NCBI GenBank assembly: GCA_900553205.1
Contig: USCK01000026.1
Location: forward strand, 1 to 15,637
Origin: an uncultured bacterium
GTDB lineage: Bacteria > Cyanobacteriota > Vampirovibrionia > Gastranaerophilales > Gastranaerophilaceae
DNA: 15,637 bases
Reading direction: 5' to 3'
Position numbers and translations under genes: made by a program. Position 1 is the stretch's first letter. Every line of letters starts with the position of its first letter. The notes below the pieces were generated by a model, which had not been told where the DNA came from, ran no database searches, and saw nothing but the letters and a program-made list of their open reading frames with translations. Below, piece by piece: positions 1-6,478 of the stretch.

Positions 1-334
1 AATATTGCTTGAAGATGTTTGAATTTCCTCTTGCTCTGAACACCATTAATCTTTGGGTTGAAAAAGATACAAATGATGAGAAGAACCAAGCTAATGCAAG
101 AGAAACTTGTCTAAGAAATGCGTGAAAATTGATGTATTTGAACGCAGGCAATAAACCTTGCGCCCAGTTATAAATATTCAGTGCCAAATCTTTGTAAAAC
201 AAAACTATAAAATGAAGAATACAGATAAACATAACAAGAGAAACAAAAGAATTGAATCCTCCTACAAGAATAAAACGCAATTTTTCAGGTATGCTAAACC
301 AATAATTATGGATTTGTGATAAAAACTTCTTCAT
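1..334 (-). CDS. GtrA-family membrane protein, N-terminal part (cut by window edge)
   Basis: An open frame runs from an ATG at 334 to the window edge without a stop, giving 111 codons. The protein begins MKKFLSQIHNYWFSIPEKLR, then has FILVGGFNSFVS, the typical first membrane segment of GtrA proteins. Further hydrophobic stretches follow at about residues 33-48 and 74-90. It then shows the conserved end-of-helix pattern SFSTQRLMVF, matching the family's 'NRxWVF' region. GtrA proteins are small four-helix membrane proteins linked to moving lipid-linked sugars across the membrane for surface polysaccharides. The neighbouring divergent RmlA-like gene fits that. There is no clear ribosome binding site before this ATG. 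An in-frame ATG at 367 would add 11 hydrophobic residues and also lacks one, so the start is uncertain. The C-terminus lies outside the window. Confidence 0.8.
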   Translation of the reverse strand, partial: MKKFLSQIHNYWFSIPEKLRFILVGGFNSFVSLVMFICILHFIVLFYKDLALNIYNWAQGLLPAFKYINFHAFLRQVSLALAWFFSSFVSFSTQRLMVFRARGNSNIFKQY

Positions 335-344
335 ACAGTTAAAT

Positions 345-400
345 ATTATACAATAAAAAATTGCCATATAATATAAATTAAGATATAATTTTTTTGTCAA
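345..400 (-). promoter_or_regulatory. Candidate promoters for the GtrA-family gene
   Basis: Reading the minus strand, TTGACA (400-395) is followed after 19 bases by TATATT (375-370). A perfect TATAAT lies further down at 350-345. The second would start transcription only about 4 bases before the ATG at 334. These sites overlap the plus-strand promoter of the RmlA-like gene, so the two divergent genes share about 90 bp of control region. Confidence 0.4.
361..389 (+). promoter_or_regulatory. Promoter of the RmlA-like gene
   Basis: TTGCCA (361-366), a 17-base spacer, then a perfect TATAAT (384-389). The expected start near 396 leaves a leader of about 27 bases containing GGAG at 411-414, eight bases before the ATG at 423. 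Confidence 0.7.
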
Positions 401-422
401 TTTATTTATAGGAGTACATTTA

Positions 423-1307
423 ATGAAAGGTATTATACTTGCTGCAGGTGCAGGCACAAGATTGTATCCGGCATCTTTGCCTATCTCAAAGATTCTTTTG
501 CCGATATACGACAAACCAATGATTTACTATCCACTATCCACTCTGATGCTTGCAGGGATAAAAGATATTTTAATCATAACCAACGAAATAGATTATGATA
601 ACTTTGTAAAAGTTTTGGGTGATGGTTCTCAATTCGGTATAAATCTTTCATACAAAATACAATATGTTCAACGTGGTATTGCAGATGCATTCTTGATTGC
701 AGAAGATTTCATTAATGGCGAAGATGTTGCATTGATTCTTGGAGATAATATTTTCCATGGTCATGGTTTCTCAACAATGATGAAGGAAGCTATCACATCT
801 AACCATGGTGCTACAGTATTCGGATATTTGGTAAAAGACCCTGAAAGATTTGGCGTTGTTGAATTTGATAGAAATAAAAAGGCTATTTCATTGGAAGAAA
901 AACCGGAAAATCCGAAGTCAGGTTATGCTGTAACAGGTTTGTATTTCTATGACAGTAATGTTTGTGATTTTGCAAAACAACTTGAACCTTCTGCACGAGG
1001 CGAGCTTGAAATTACTGATTTGAATAAAATATATCTGTCTAAAGGTATGTTGAATGTAGAAATTTTGGGCAGAGGTTTTGCTTGGTTAGATACAGGTACT
1101 CACGATTCAATGTTGCAGGCAAGTACATTTGTTAAATCAATGGAATTGAATACCGGTGCAAAAATTTCTTGTTTGGAAGAAATCGCATATAATCAAGGGT
1201 TTATTTCAGGTGGTGAGTTGTTAAAGAAAATCGAAAAATACGGCAATAACCCTTATTATAACTATGTAAGAAATATCATCATGCATGATATGGTTTTGAG
1301 TAGTTAG
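423..1307 (+). CDS. rfbA: RmlA-type glucose-1-phosphate nucleotidyltransferase
   Basis: This 294-aa protein (family about 290) joins a sugar-1-phosphate to a nucleoside triphosphate; RmlA makes dTDP-glucose, the first step to dTDP-rhamnose and other deoxysugars. Visible motifs are the N-terminal nucleotide loop (GAGTR, residues 9-13), K23 followed by LLPIYDKP, LGDNIF with metal-binding D108, EEKP (158-161), and WLDTGTH with D223. All match RmlA in order and spacing. The start at 423 has GGAG eight bases upstream and a good promoter. It is a single-gene unit closed by a hairpin at 1335. One oddity: the usual PSP-(D/E)-GLAQA stretch is replaced by VQRGIADA (82-89), so nucleotide or sugar preference may differ. 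No rmlBCD genes lie in the window. The family call is firm; the exact substrate is not. Confidence 0.88.
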   Translation: MKGIILAAGAGTRLYPASLPISKILLPIYDKPMIYYPLSTLMLAGIKDILIITNEIDYDNFVKVLGDGSQFGINLSYKIQYVQRGIADAFLIAEDFINGEDVALILGDNIFHGHGFSTMMKEAITSNHGATVFGYLVKDPERFGVVEFDRNKKAISLEEKPENPKSGYAVTGLYFYDSNVCDFAKQLEPSARGELEITDLNKIYLSKGMLNVEILGRGFAWLDTGTHDSMLQASTFVKSMELNTGAKISCLEEIAYNQGFISGGELLKKIEKYGNNPYYNYVRNIIMHDMVLSS

Positions 1308-1334
1308 TATAGGGAAGTTAATAAGTTGTTAAGA

Positions 1335-1370
1335 AAACAGATTTCGTACTTGTACGGAATCTGTTTATTT
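1335..1370 (+). terminator. Rho-independent terminator after the RmlA-like gene
   Basis: AAACAGATTTCGTAC (1335-1349) pairs with GTACGGAATCTGTTT (1352-1366), with a single G-U pair, and is followed by an AT-rich tract with only a short T-run. It lies 28 bases after the stop codon. The near-perfect symmetry means it could also work on the minus strand. Confidence 0.75.
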
Positions 1371-1436
1371 ATGCGCAATTATGGTGTTTTATCTCAACTA
1401 TGTAAACAAATGTAACAAGATATCATAAATGTGAAA

Positions 1437-1465
1437 TTGAGATATCTGTATATACTTTATATATA
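1437..1465 (+). promoter_or_regulatory. Promoter of the 51-codon gene
   Basis: TTGAGA (1437-1442), exactly 17 bases, then TATATA (1460-1465). The start would be near 1472, giving a leader of about 64 bases before the ATG at 1536. ATCTCAA at 1391-1397 is the reverse complement of TTGAGAT at the -35 box, a possible but weak operator pair. Confidence 0.55.
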
Positions 1466-1535
1466 AGTAAGCATTAAATAACACGAGAGATATTAAAAGA
1501 GAGAGTACAAACAAAAAGAATCGCAGGTGAGAGTA

Positions 1536-1691
1536 ATGGCTGTATTAAACATCTATGACATCAATGCAAAAGCAAACGAAATTGCTGAAGAATTCAAAAA
1601 AATGGACGAAAGCCCAAAAGATGAAAGTGGCATTTTGTTTGAAGAAATGAGGATACTGGCATTAAACAACCGAACACGATTCAAACTTTGA
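1536..1691 (+). CDS. Small hypothetical protein (51 aa)
   Basis: ATG at 1536 is preceded by AGGTGAGAG, a good ribosome binding site, and the frame stays open for 51 codons to a TGA at 1689. The protein begins MAVLNIYDINAKANEIAEEF, then has a Lys/Glu/Asp-rich middle with FEEMRI and a short basic end (NRTRFKL). It has no cysteines, signal peptide or membrane segment. The first half would form a charged amphipathic helix. The gene sits between its own promoter (1437-1465) and terminator (1779-1802), so it is likely a single-gene transcript with a 3' tail of about 90 bases. I do not recognise the family. It could also be the surviving start of a longer gene, or a leader of a regulatory RNA. That it is translated is an inference from the ribosome binding site and context. 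Confidence 0.55.
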   Translation: MAVLNIYDINAKANEIAEEFKKMDESPKDESGILFEEMRILALNNRTRFKL

Positions 1692-1735
1692 CAAACCAAA
1701 TGTAGAGAGGAGTGATGTTGGTTATAGCAAAGACA

Positions 1736-1760
1736 TAACTTAACTTAACTCAACTTAATT
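1736..1760 (+). repeat. Degenerate TAACT pentamer run
   Basis: Five tandem pentamers: three exact TAACT units (1736-1750), then CAACT and TAATT. Another CTAACTTAATT follows at 1765-1775. The run lies in the 3' tail of the 51-codon gene just before its terminator. No function is evident. Confidence 0.5.
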
Positions 1761-1778
1761 CCCACTAACTTAATTTTC

Positions 1779-1802
1779 AGACCCGCTTAGGGTCTTTTTT
1801 TT
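1779..1802 (+). terminator. Rho-independent terminator after the 51-codon gene
   Basis: AGACCC (1779-1784), loop GCTTA, GGGTCT (1790-1795), followed at once by a run of eight T (1795-1802). This is a textbook intrinsic terminator and supports a real transcript ending here. Confidence 0.85.
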
Positions 1803-1842
1803 GCCTTATTTTTGATTACTTTAAAATAAACTAAAAAACTGA

Positions 1843-1870
1843 TTGCAGAATTTATAAAACGAGTTATAAT
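1843..1870 (+). promoter_or_regulatory. Candidate upstream promoter for the 141-aa gene
   Basis: TTGCAG (1843-1848), a 16-base spacer, then a perfect TATAAT (1865-1870). Used for the gene at 2120 it would give a leader of about 240 bases. Confidence 0.5.
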
Positions 1871-1954
1871 AAAATGTGATAAAATGACTGATGTCCGTTC
1901 GGTCAAAATTTATCAAAAACAGTACATTGTTACAAAATGTAAAAAACATTTTTC

Positions 1955-1963
1955 TGCTACAAT
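1955..1963 (+). promoter_or_regulatory. Candidate extended -10 promoter for the 141-aa gene
   Basis: TGCTACAAT matches an extended -10 (TG, one base, TACAAT). No good -35 is seen at the right distance, which is tolerated in this promoter class. The start would be near 1970, leaving a leader of about 150 bases. Confidence 0.4.
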
Positions 1964-1970
1964 TTACTCC

Positions 1971-2119
1971 TGATAAGGGTTTTGGTTAGTTGATATAAAT
2001 TTCCGGATAAGTAACTAGCAAAAAATATTTTTTACGGGTTTTAAATACATACAGAAGGATATTGCTTAAATAAACTGGGTAGGGACACATCACTGAGCAA
2101 AACGTAGAGGTATTACTCA
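1971..2119 (+). other. Long untranslated leader before the 141-aa gene
   Basis: This stretch has no plausible coding frame. It contains short pairing segments (TAGTT near 1988 with AACTA near 2016), two related GATAAG segments and an A6-T-A-T6-like tract near 2022-2034. It ends with GAGG at 2107-2110, nine bases before the ATG at 2120. I recognise no known riboswitch class in it. Confidence 0.3.
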
Positions 2120-2545
2120 ATGGTAGATAATAGAGCCGCTGGGTTTTACGGTATATCAGGCGCTTTAAATTTTAAAAGTGGTGATATTTCGGGGACTGCA
2201 GCCAAGACAAATGGAGAAAAAGCCGGTAGTGATGCAGAGTACATGAAGTTAGAAAAAAACAAGGACTCTGCAAAAGAAGGTGCAAAATTTAGCGATAAAA
2301 GTGCACAACTTAATGCTGCACTTAGTTCTCTTGCTATGTTAAATGTTTCATCTATTATTAGTTCAAAACTTCCTAAGTTACGTCAATCTACAAAACGTTT
2401 CAAGGAATTGATTGATGAAACAGAAGAACTTTTGGTAACATTAAACGAAGAACACGAAAGAAACAAAAAAGAAAATCCGTTTAAGAGAGAAAATCCGTTT
2501 TCAAAACAAGAAGATGACAACGAGGAAGATGACGAATATTATTAA
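2120..2545 (+). CDS. Hypothetical protein with acidic C-terminal tail (141 aa)
   Basis: ATG at 2120 has AGAGG nine bases upstream. The protein opens with a Gly/Ala/Ser-rich segment (residues 1-40), has a Lys-rich stretch, then a helical region at about 60-115 containing LNAALSSLAMLNVSSIISSKL and a likely coiled-coil part around 88-115. It ends in a very acidic tail (131-141) after a duplicated ENPF motif (119-126). No signal peptide or membrane segment is evident and there is no cysteine. I do not recognise a family. The order of a mobile N-terminus, helices and an acidic tail resembles a structural or adaptor protein more than an enzyme, but that is a guess. It stands alone between a long leader and trpS, on the same strand as both neighbours. 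Confidence 0.7.
   Translation: MVDNRAAGFYGISGALNFKSGDISGTAAKTNGEKAGSDAEYMKLEKNKDSAKEGAKFSDKSAQLNAALSSLAMLNVSSIISSKLPKLRQSTKRFKELIDETEELLVTLNEEHERNKKENPFKRENPFSKQEDDNEEDDEYY
2471..2506 (+). repeat. 18-bp tandem duplication inside the 141-aa gene
   Basis: Two adjacent 18-base units share their first 12 bases exactly (GAAAATCCGTTT at 2471-2482 and 2489-2500). They encode the paired ENPFKR and ENPFSK segments. The reading frame is kept. Confidence 0.75.
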
Positions 2546-2552
2546 ACAATAA

Positions 2553-2581
2553 GTTTCATATTAGTTATGTTTATGTATAAT
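2553..2581 (+). promoter_or_regulatory. Weak candidate promoter for trpS
   Basis: A perfect TATAAT lies at 2576-2581, but the matching -35 (GTTTCA, 2553-2558, 17-base spacer) is poor. The start would be near 2588, after which the GAGAGG binding site at 2595-2600 follows. Read-through from the 141-aa gene is the alternative, since no terminator separates them. Confidence 0.35.
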
Positions 2582-2607
2582 TAAACATATAAAAGAGAGG
2601 TTTAAAT

Positions 2608-3609
2608 ATGAAACAAAGAATTATGTCAGGTATGCGTCCAACAGGAAAGTTGCACTTAGGTCATTATTTGGGTGTTATTGATAACTGGGTTAAGCTCCAA
2701 GATGAGTATGAATGCTATTTTCAAATCGCAGACTGGCATGCTCTCACTACAAAATATGATAAAACAGAAGCTCTTGCTCAAGATGTGCGAGATGTTGTTA
2801 TGGATTGGCTGGCATGTGGTATTGACCCTGACAAGTCAACAATATATGTTCAATCTCTTGTACCTGAAACGGCTGAACTACATATATATCTAAGTATGAT
2901 TACTCCTCAAAACTGGGTAGAACGTGACCCTACATTGAAGGATATGGCTAAAATTCTTAAAACAAAAGAAGGTATGGGTACTCAAATCAATTATGGTTTA
3001 ATGGGTTATCCTGTTTTGATGTCTGCAGATATTATGTTGTTCAATGCAAACTTTGTTCCTGTCGGAATTGATCAAGTTGCGCATGTTGAACTTACCAGAG
3101 ATATTACAAGAAGATTTAATAACATATATAAAACAGATTTCTTTAACGAGGCTCAACCAAAATTGAATAATTGTTCACTAATTTGTGGGCTAGACGGGAA
3201 TAAAATGGGTAAATCATTTAACAATGATATAAAAATTTCTGATTCAGAAGAAGTTACTGCTAAAAAAGTTATGACAGCAATAACAGATAGAAGTCGTATT
3301 AGAAAAGATGATTTAGGACACCCTGATGAATGTGAAGTTGCGTTCAAATATTGGAAAATATTTGGTTCAGAAGAAGATGTTGCAACAGTTAGAGAAGAAT
3401 GCGAAAAAGGGCTTAGGGGTTGTGCTCAATGTAAACGTGAACTCGGTTGCAAGATTAACGAAAGAATGAAAGAAATCAGAGAGCGTAGAAAATATTTTGA
3501 AAATAATCCTGAAATAGTAGATAATATCATAAGAGAAGGTTCTGCTAAGGCAAGAAAAGTTGCTCAACAAACTCTTGCAGAAGTAAGAAAACTTGTTAGA
3601 ATGTACTAA
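2608..3609 (+). CDS. trpS: Tryptophanyl-tRNA synthetase with a [4Fe-4S] cysteine motif
   Basis: This cytoplasmic enzyme charges tRNA-Trp with tryptophan using ATP. At 333 aa it has the usual bacterial length. The class I signatures are HLGH (residues 16-19, within TGKLHLGHYLG) and KMGKS (199-203), the KMSKS variant. DWHAL at 42-46 and the GIDQ segment at 153-156 are also typical of TrpRS. Four cysteines, C242, C265, C272 and C275, follow C-x22-C-x6-C-x2-C, the exact spacing of the iron-sulfur ligands in Thermotoga maritima TrpRS. An additional C281 follows. The start is set by GAGAGG seven bases before ATG 2608. It is probably co-transcribed with the secreted protein gene that starts 16 bases after its stop. 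No T-box leader is seen. Confidence 0.95.
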   Translation: MKQRIMSGMRPTGKLHLGHYLGVIDNWVKLQDEYECYFQIADWHALTTKYDKTEALAQDVRDVVMDWLACGIDPDKSTIYVQSLVPETAELHIYLSMITPQNWVERDPTLKDMAKILKTKEGMGTQINYGLMGYPVLMSADIMLFNANFVPVGIDQVAHVELTRDITRRFNNIYKTDFFNEAQPKLNNCSLICGLDGNKMGKSFNNDIKISDSEEVTAKKVMTAITDRSRIRKDDLGHPDECEVAFKYWKIFGSEEDVATVREECEKGLRGCAQCKRELGCKINERMKEIRERRKYFENNPEIVDNIIREGSAKARKVAQQTLAEVRKLVRMY

Positions 3610-3625
3610 TTTGAGGTAAATTCCA

Positions 3626-4306
3626 ATGAAAAAATTTCTTTTAGTATTTGCAATAGTGTTATCTACTGCTTGTCCTGCTATGGCAGAAGATATGAAGGTT
3701 ATGGCATTAAAGGATTTTTCTACGGATAAGCCTTCTGAAATCAAAGTTCAAGTATTGCAGACAATGAAGCTTGATGAGGGCGTAGTAATTGAACAAGGTT
3801 CTGTCGTAACTGGGGTTATGGTTGATGTTATACCTGCCAAACGCTTGAAACGAGATGCAACATTTTCTTTTATGCCGACAAGTTTTGTAACTCCCAAAAG
3901 AGTGCGATATTCCATCAATCGCAAGTATGTAGGCAAGTTTTCACCAAAGATTGAGATTGATAAGGCCGAACTTGCCAAAACAGCAGCACTCTCTGTCGGT
4001 GATTATTTTGTTAAAGGCTTGAGTACAGGGTTTTATGCTGTGCAAGGTGCTATAAAAGATGAAAAAGGAAACAGATTCGTATCGTCTGTCCAAAATGTTT
4101 ATGAAAATTCGCTACTTTCATACATAGAAAAAGGTGACGCAACTTGTATCAAAGCTCAATCTATGTTTACCTTCAGATTTCCTGACCTAAACCCTGATGA
4201 AAGTGTAAAGCTGGGCCCTGCTTTAACGAAATTAGAGGGTTTGTCATCAGAGGTGATACCTGCACTTTTACCTGAGGTTTTACATTCTGACAACACTCAA
4301 GATTAA
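3626..4306 (+). CDS. Predicted secreted protein of unknown function (226 aa)
   Basis: The protein starts with a clear signal peptide: MKK, a hydrophobic core at 4-15, then CPAMA and a likely signal peptidase I cut after A20. The mature part is rich in alternating hydrophobic/polar stretches suggesting beta strands. It includes EGVVIEQGSVVTG (51-63) followed by a basic AKRLKRDATFSF block (71-82), and it ends in a Pro/Leu/acidic tail. There are few cysteines (one at 174 in the mature protein) and no membrane anchor, so it is probably periplasmic or exported. GAGG lies nine bases before ATG 3626. It follows trpS by 16 bases and is probably read from the same message, although the pairing has no obvious functional reason. 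I cannot name a family. The STAC just before the cut site is not a proper lipobox. Confidence 0.75.
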   Translation: MKKFLLVFAIVLSTACPAMAEDMKVMALKDFSTDKPSEIKVQVLQTMKLDEGVVIEQGSVVTGVMVDVIPAKRLKRDATFSFMPTSFVTPKRVRYSINRKYVGKFSPKIEIDKAELAKTAALSVGDYFVKGLSTGFYAVQGAIKDEKGNRFVSSVQNVYENSLLSYIEKGDATCIKAQSMFTFRFPDLNPDESVKLGPALTKLEGLSSEVIPALLPEVLHSDNTQD

Positions 4307-4367
4307 AGATTTCGGGCGAGAGAATGTAGTTCTTGATTATATGTAATTTCTTTTTTGTCATACTCTA

Positions 4368-4376
4368 TGCTAAAAT
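4368..4376 (+). promoter_or_regulatory. Candidate extended -10 promoter for the lytic transglycosylase gene
   Basis: TGCTAAAAT fits an extended -10 pattern and no good -35 is present. The start would be near 4383, giving a leader of about 70 bases. Confidence 0.3.
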
Positions 4377-4454
4377 AAGTTTAAATATTATTAATCCGAA
4401 AAAGGTTTGATATTGTAATAATATTTCGAGAAGTAGCATTTGAGATAAAATTTT

Positions 4455-6362
4455 ATGAAAAAGAACAAGATTTATTTAACAATATTGTTAGCTGTTGTCT
4501 GTTTAACATCTGCAGTTGCCGTAAATAAAAAACTCTCCGAAACACAGGATATGAATAAATACAAACAGGCAATTATGATGTATCAGGCAGAAGATTATCA
4601 AAATGCTTATTACAATTTTTCTGCAGTGTCAGAGTTTTCTACACTCAAACAAGCAGCTCTTTTCAGACAAGCAAGATGTGCGACAACATTAGGTGATACA
4701 CGCACAGCAATCAGGAATTATAATATATTACTAAAACGTTTTCCGAATTCGCCACTTTATGCAGTGAGTGAATACAACCTTGCAGTTTTGTTGTATGAAG
4801 CGCATGAGTACCATTCTGCCAAAAGACATTTTGTGCATATATACAAACATTTTAAAGATAAAGAAGTTTCTATTGCTTCCGAATATTATTTGGGAATGTT
4901 AGAGAATAAACCTGCATTGTTATTGGATTATATAAAACAGTCGCCAAACGGCAGATTCTCAAAATATGCGATAGATACTCTTGTAAAGAATAATATAAAA
5001 TTTTCAAACGCTGATAATTTGGTTATAGCAAATTCATATCTTGCTAACGAAAACTATAATCAAGCCTTGGTGTATTATCAAAAAACAAGCCTTAGAGATA
5101 GTTGGACAGGGTATGCCAAAACTCTTTACAAGCTCGGCAAATATGACGAAGCGAAAAAAATCACAGTTAAGGGGTTAAGTCTTTATTCAAGTTTCGTTGA
5201 TGCCAATGAAATTTATGAAGTGATTGATTGTTTTGTTTCTTTGTCAGATTCTAAATTAACAACGATAAAGTATTTATTATCAGTTAATCCAAAAGCAAAA
5301 GGTGCTGATTATTTAATGTTTCTTTTAGCAAAATATTCACCATCTGCACAGACTCCACATATTTATGAACAGCTTTATATGAGGTTCCCTGACGGACAAT
5401 TTTCGGGTGAGGCTTTGTATAAAACTTTCTATTCAAAAGTTAATCAAAGAAAATACAAAGAGGCAGTAAAGCTTGGTAAACTTCATCTTGCAAAATTCGG
5501 AAATACAAATTCTGCACCTGCAGTTATGTATTGGATAGCAAAAGTCTATGAAAAACAACACATGGGCGATATGGCACGCAGTTATTATAAAGGTGTACTT
5601 TCTAAGTATCCTGATAGCTATTATGCCATGCGTGCAAATACAAAATTGAAAGAAAGCCATACTATGTTTGTTAAGGATACAATAACAGAAAAACCTGTTG
5701 TTTTTCCTATTCATAACAAGTCAGAAGCTGATATGGCTGTAAAACTGGCAAAACTCGGAGATTATGATTTTGTACAAGAATTGTACAAAAATGACGGTTT
5801 TGTTCAAAGCTGGATAGAGTATGAAAAAGGCAATTATACAAATTCTGCTCTCTTGGCTCGTGATGCTATGGACAAACTGGAAAACAAGCCTAATTTTAAA
5901 GATACTCGTTGGAGATTAGTTTATCCTGTTCATTATTATAACTATATACAAAAATATTCGGGTGATGAAAACCCTATTATAATACTATCTGTAATCAAAG
6001 AAGAAAGTCATTTTAATCCAAAAGTTACGAGCCCTGTCGGTGCAGGTGGGCTTATGCAGTTAATGCCTTCAACTGCAAATGAGATAGCTAAAGGTTATGG
6101 TATTTCAAATAATTTGTATAGTCCTGAAAGTAATATACATCTCGGTTGCTTGTATTATGCCAAAATGAAACGCACATTGAATAACAAGGATATTTCTGCA
6201 ATTATGGCATATAACGGTGGTTGGGCGTCAGTTATGAACTGGAAGAAACAACTTGATTATGTTGATATGGACGATTTTATTGAAAAAATCCCTTATCCTG
6301 AAACTCAAGACTATATCCGAAAAGTTTTGAGAAGTTATTGGAACTACTGTAATATTTACTAG
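4455..6362 (+). CDS. slt: Soluble lytic murein transglycosylase with TPR superhelix
   Basis: The enzyme cleaves the MurNAc-GlcNAc bond of peptidoglycan without water, leaving 1,6-anhydro-MurNAc ends; it acts in the periplasm. The 635-aa protein is close to Slt70 in size. A signal peptide covers residues 1-22 (hydrophobic core, then AVA). Residues about 33-400 are helical TPR-like repeats, for instance AIRNYNILLKRFPNSP (85-100) and ARSYYKGVLSKYPDS (374-388). The SLT domain fills 505-625: EESHFNP with catalytic Glu517, GLMQLMPSTA (532-541), AYNGG (585-589) and the closing YPETQDYI (614-621). All active-site blocks are intact. The ribosome binding site is weak (TGAGAT at 4441). It lies alone, with 148 bp before it and 116 bp after. 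Its anhydro products would feed AnmK, also encoded in this window. Confidence 0.92.
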   Translation: MKKNKIYLTILLAVVCLTSAVAVNKKLSETQDMNKYKQAIMMYQAEDYQNAYYNFSAVSEFSTLKQAALFRQARCATTLGDTRTAIRNYNILLKRFPNSPLYAVSEYNLAVLLYEAHEYHSAKRHFVHIYKHFKDKEVSIASEYYLGMLENKPALLLDYIKQSPNGRFSKYAIDTLVKNNIKFSNADNLVIANSYLANENYNQALVYYQKTSLRDSWTGYAKTLYKLGKYDEAKKITVKGLSLYSSFVDANEIYEVIDCFVSLSDSKLTTIKYLLSVNPKAKGADYLMFLLAKYSPSAQTPHIYEQLYMRFPDGQFSGEALYKTFYSKVNQRKYKEAVKLGKLHLAKFGNTNSAPAVMYWIAKVYEKQHMGDMARSYYKGVLSKYPDSYYAMRANTKLKESHTMFVKDTITEKPVVFPIHNKSEADMAVKLAKLGDYDFVQELYKNDGFVQSWIEYEKGNYTNSALLARDAMDKLENKPNFKDTRWRLVYPVHYYNYIQKYSGDENPIIILSVIKEESHFNPKVTSPVGAGGLMQLMPSTANEIAKGYGISNNLYSPESNIHLGCLYYAKMKRTLNNKDISAIMAYNGGWASVMNWKKQLDYVDMDDFIEKIPYPETQDYIRKVLRSYWNYCNIY

Positions 6363-6478
6363 ATATCGCTATTTCATTCTAAATATAAATTTTTGTAACA
6401 TTGTTTTAATTTTTTCTAAAGTTTTTCCTAAAACAGCCGTAATCCCATGTGTATCGAATTATAAATGGAGTAATTTAT

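Noticed and set aside
1803..2119. Known riboswitch, tRNA or small stable RNA in the gene-poor region
   Set aside because: I found no cloverleaf, T-loop motif or known riboswitch core on either strand.
3671..3673. Possible lipoprotein cysteine (STAC) in the secreted protein
   Set aside because: The lipobox needs Leu/Val/Ile at -3; here it is Ser, and an AxA signal peptidase I site follows directly.
3153..3744. Two minus-strand open frames (3153-3347 and 3367-3744) opposite trpS and the start of the secreted protein gene
   Set aside because: They are antisense to well-supported genes, have low-complexity Ser/Phe/Ile composition and no ribosome binding sites.
4500..4502. Possible lipoprotein cysteine (AVVC) in the transglycosylase signal peptide
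   Set aside because: Val at -1 does not fit a lipobox, and an AVA cut site lies downstream.
6449..6478. Upstream GTG start for the EF-hand-loop protein
   Set aside because: There is no ribosome binding site before it, whereas ATG 6479 has GGAG at eight bases.
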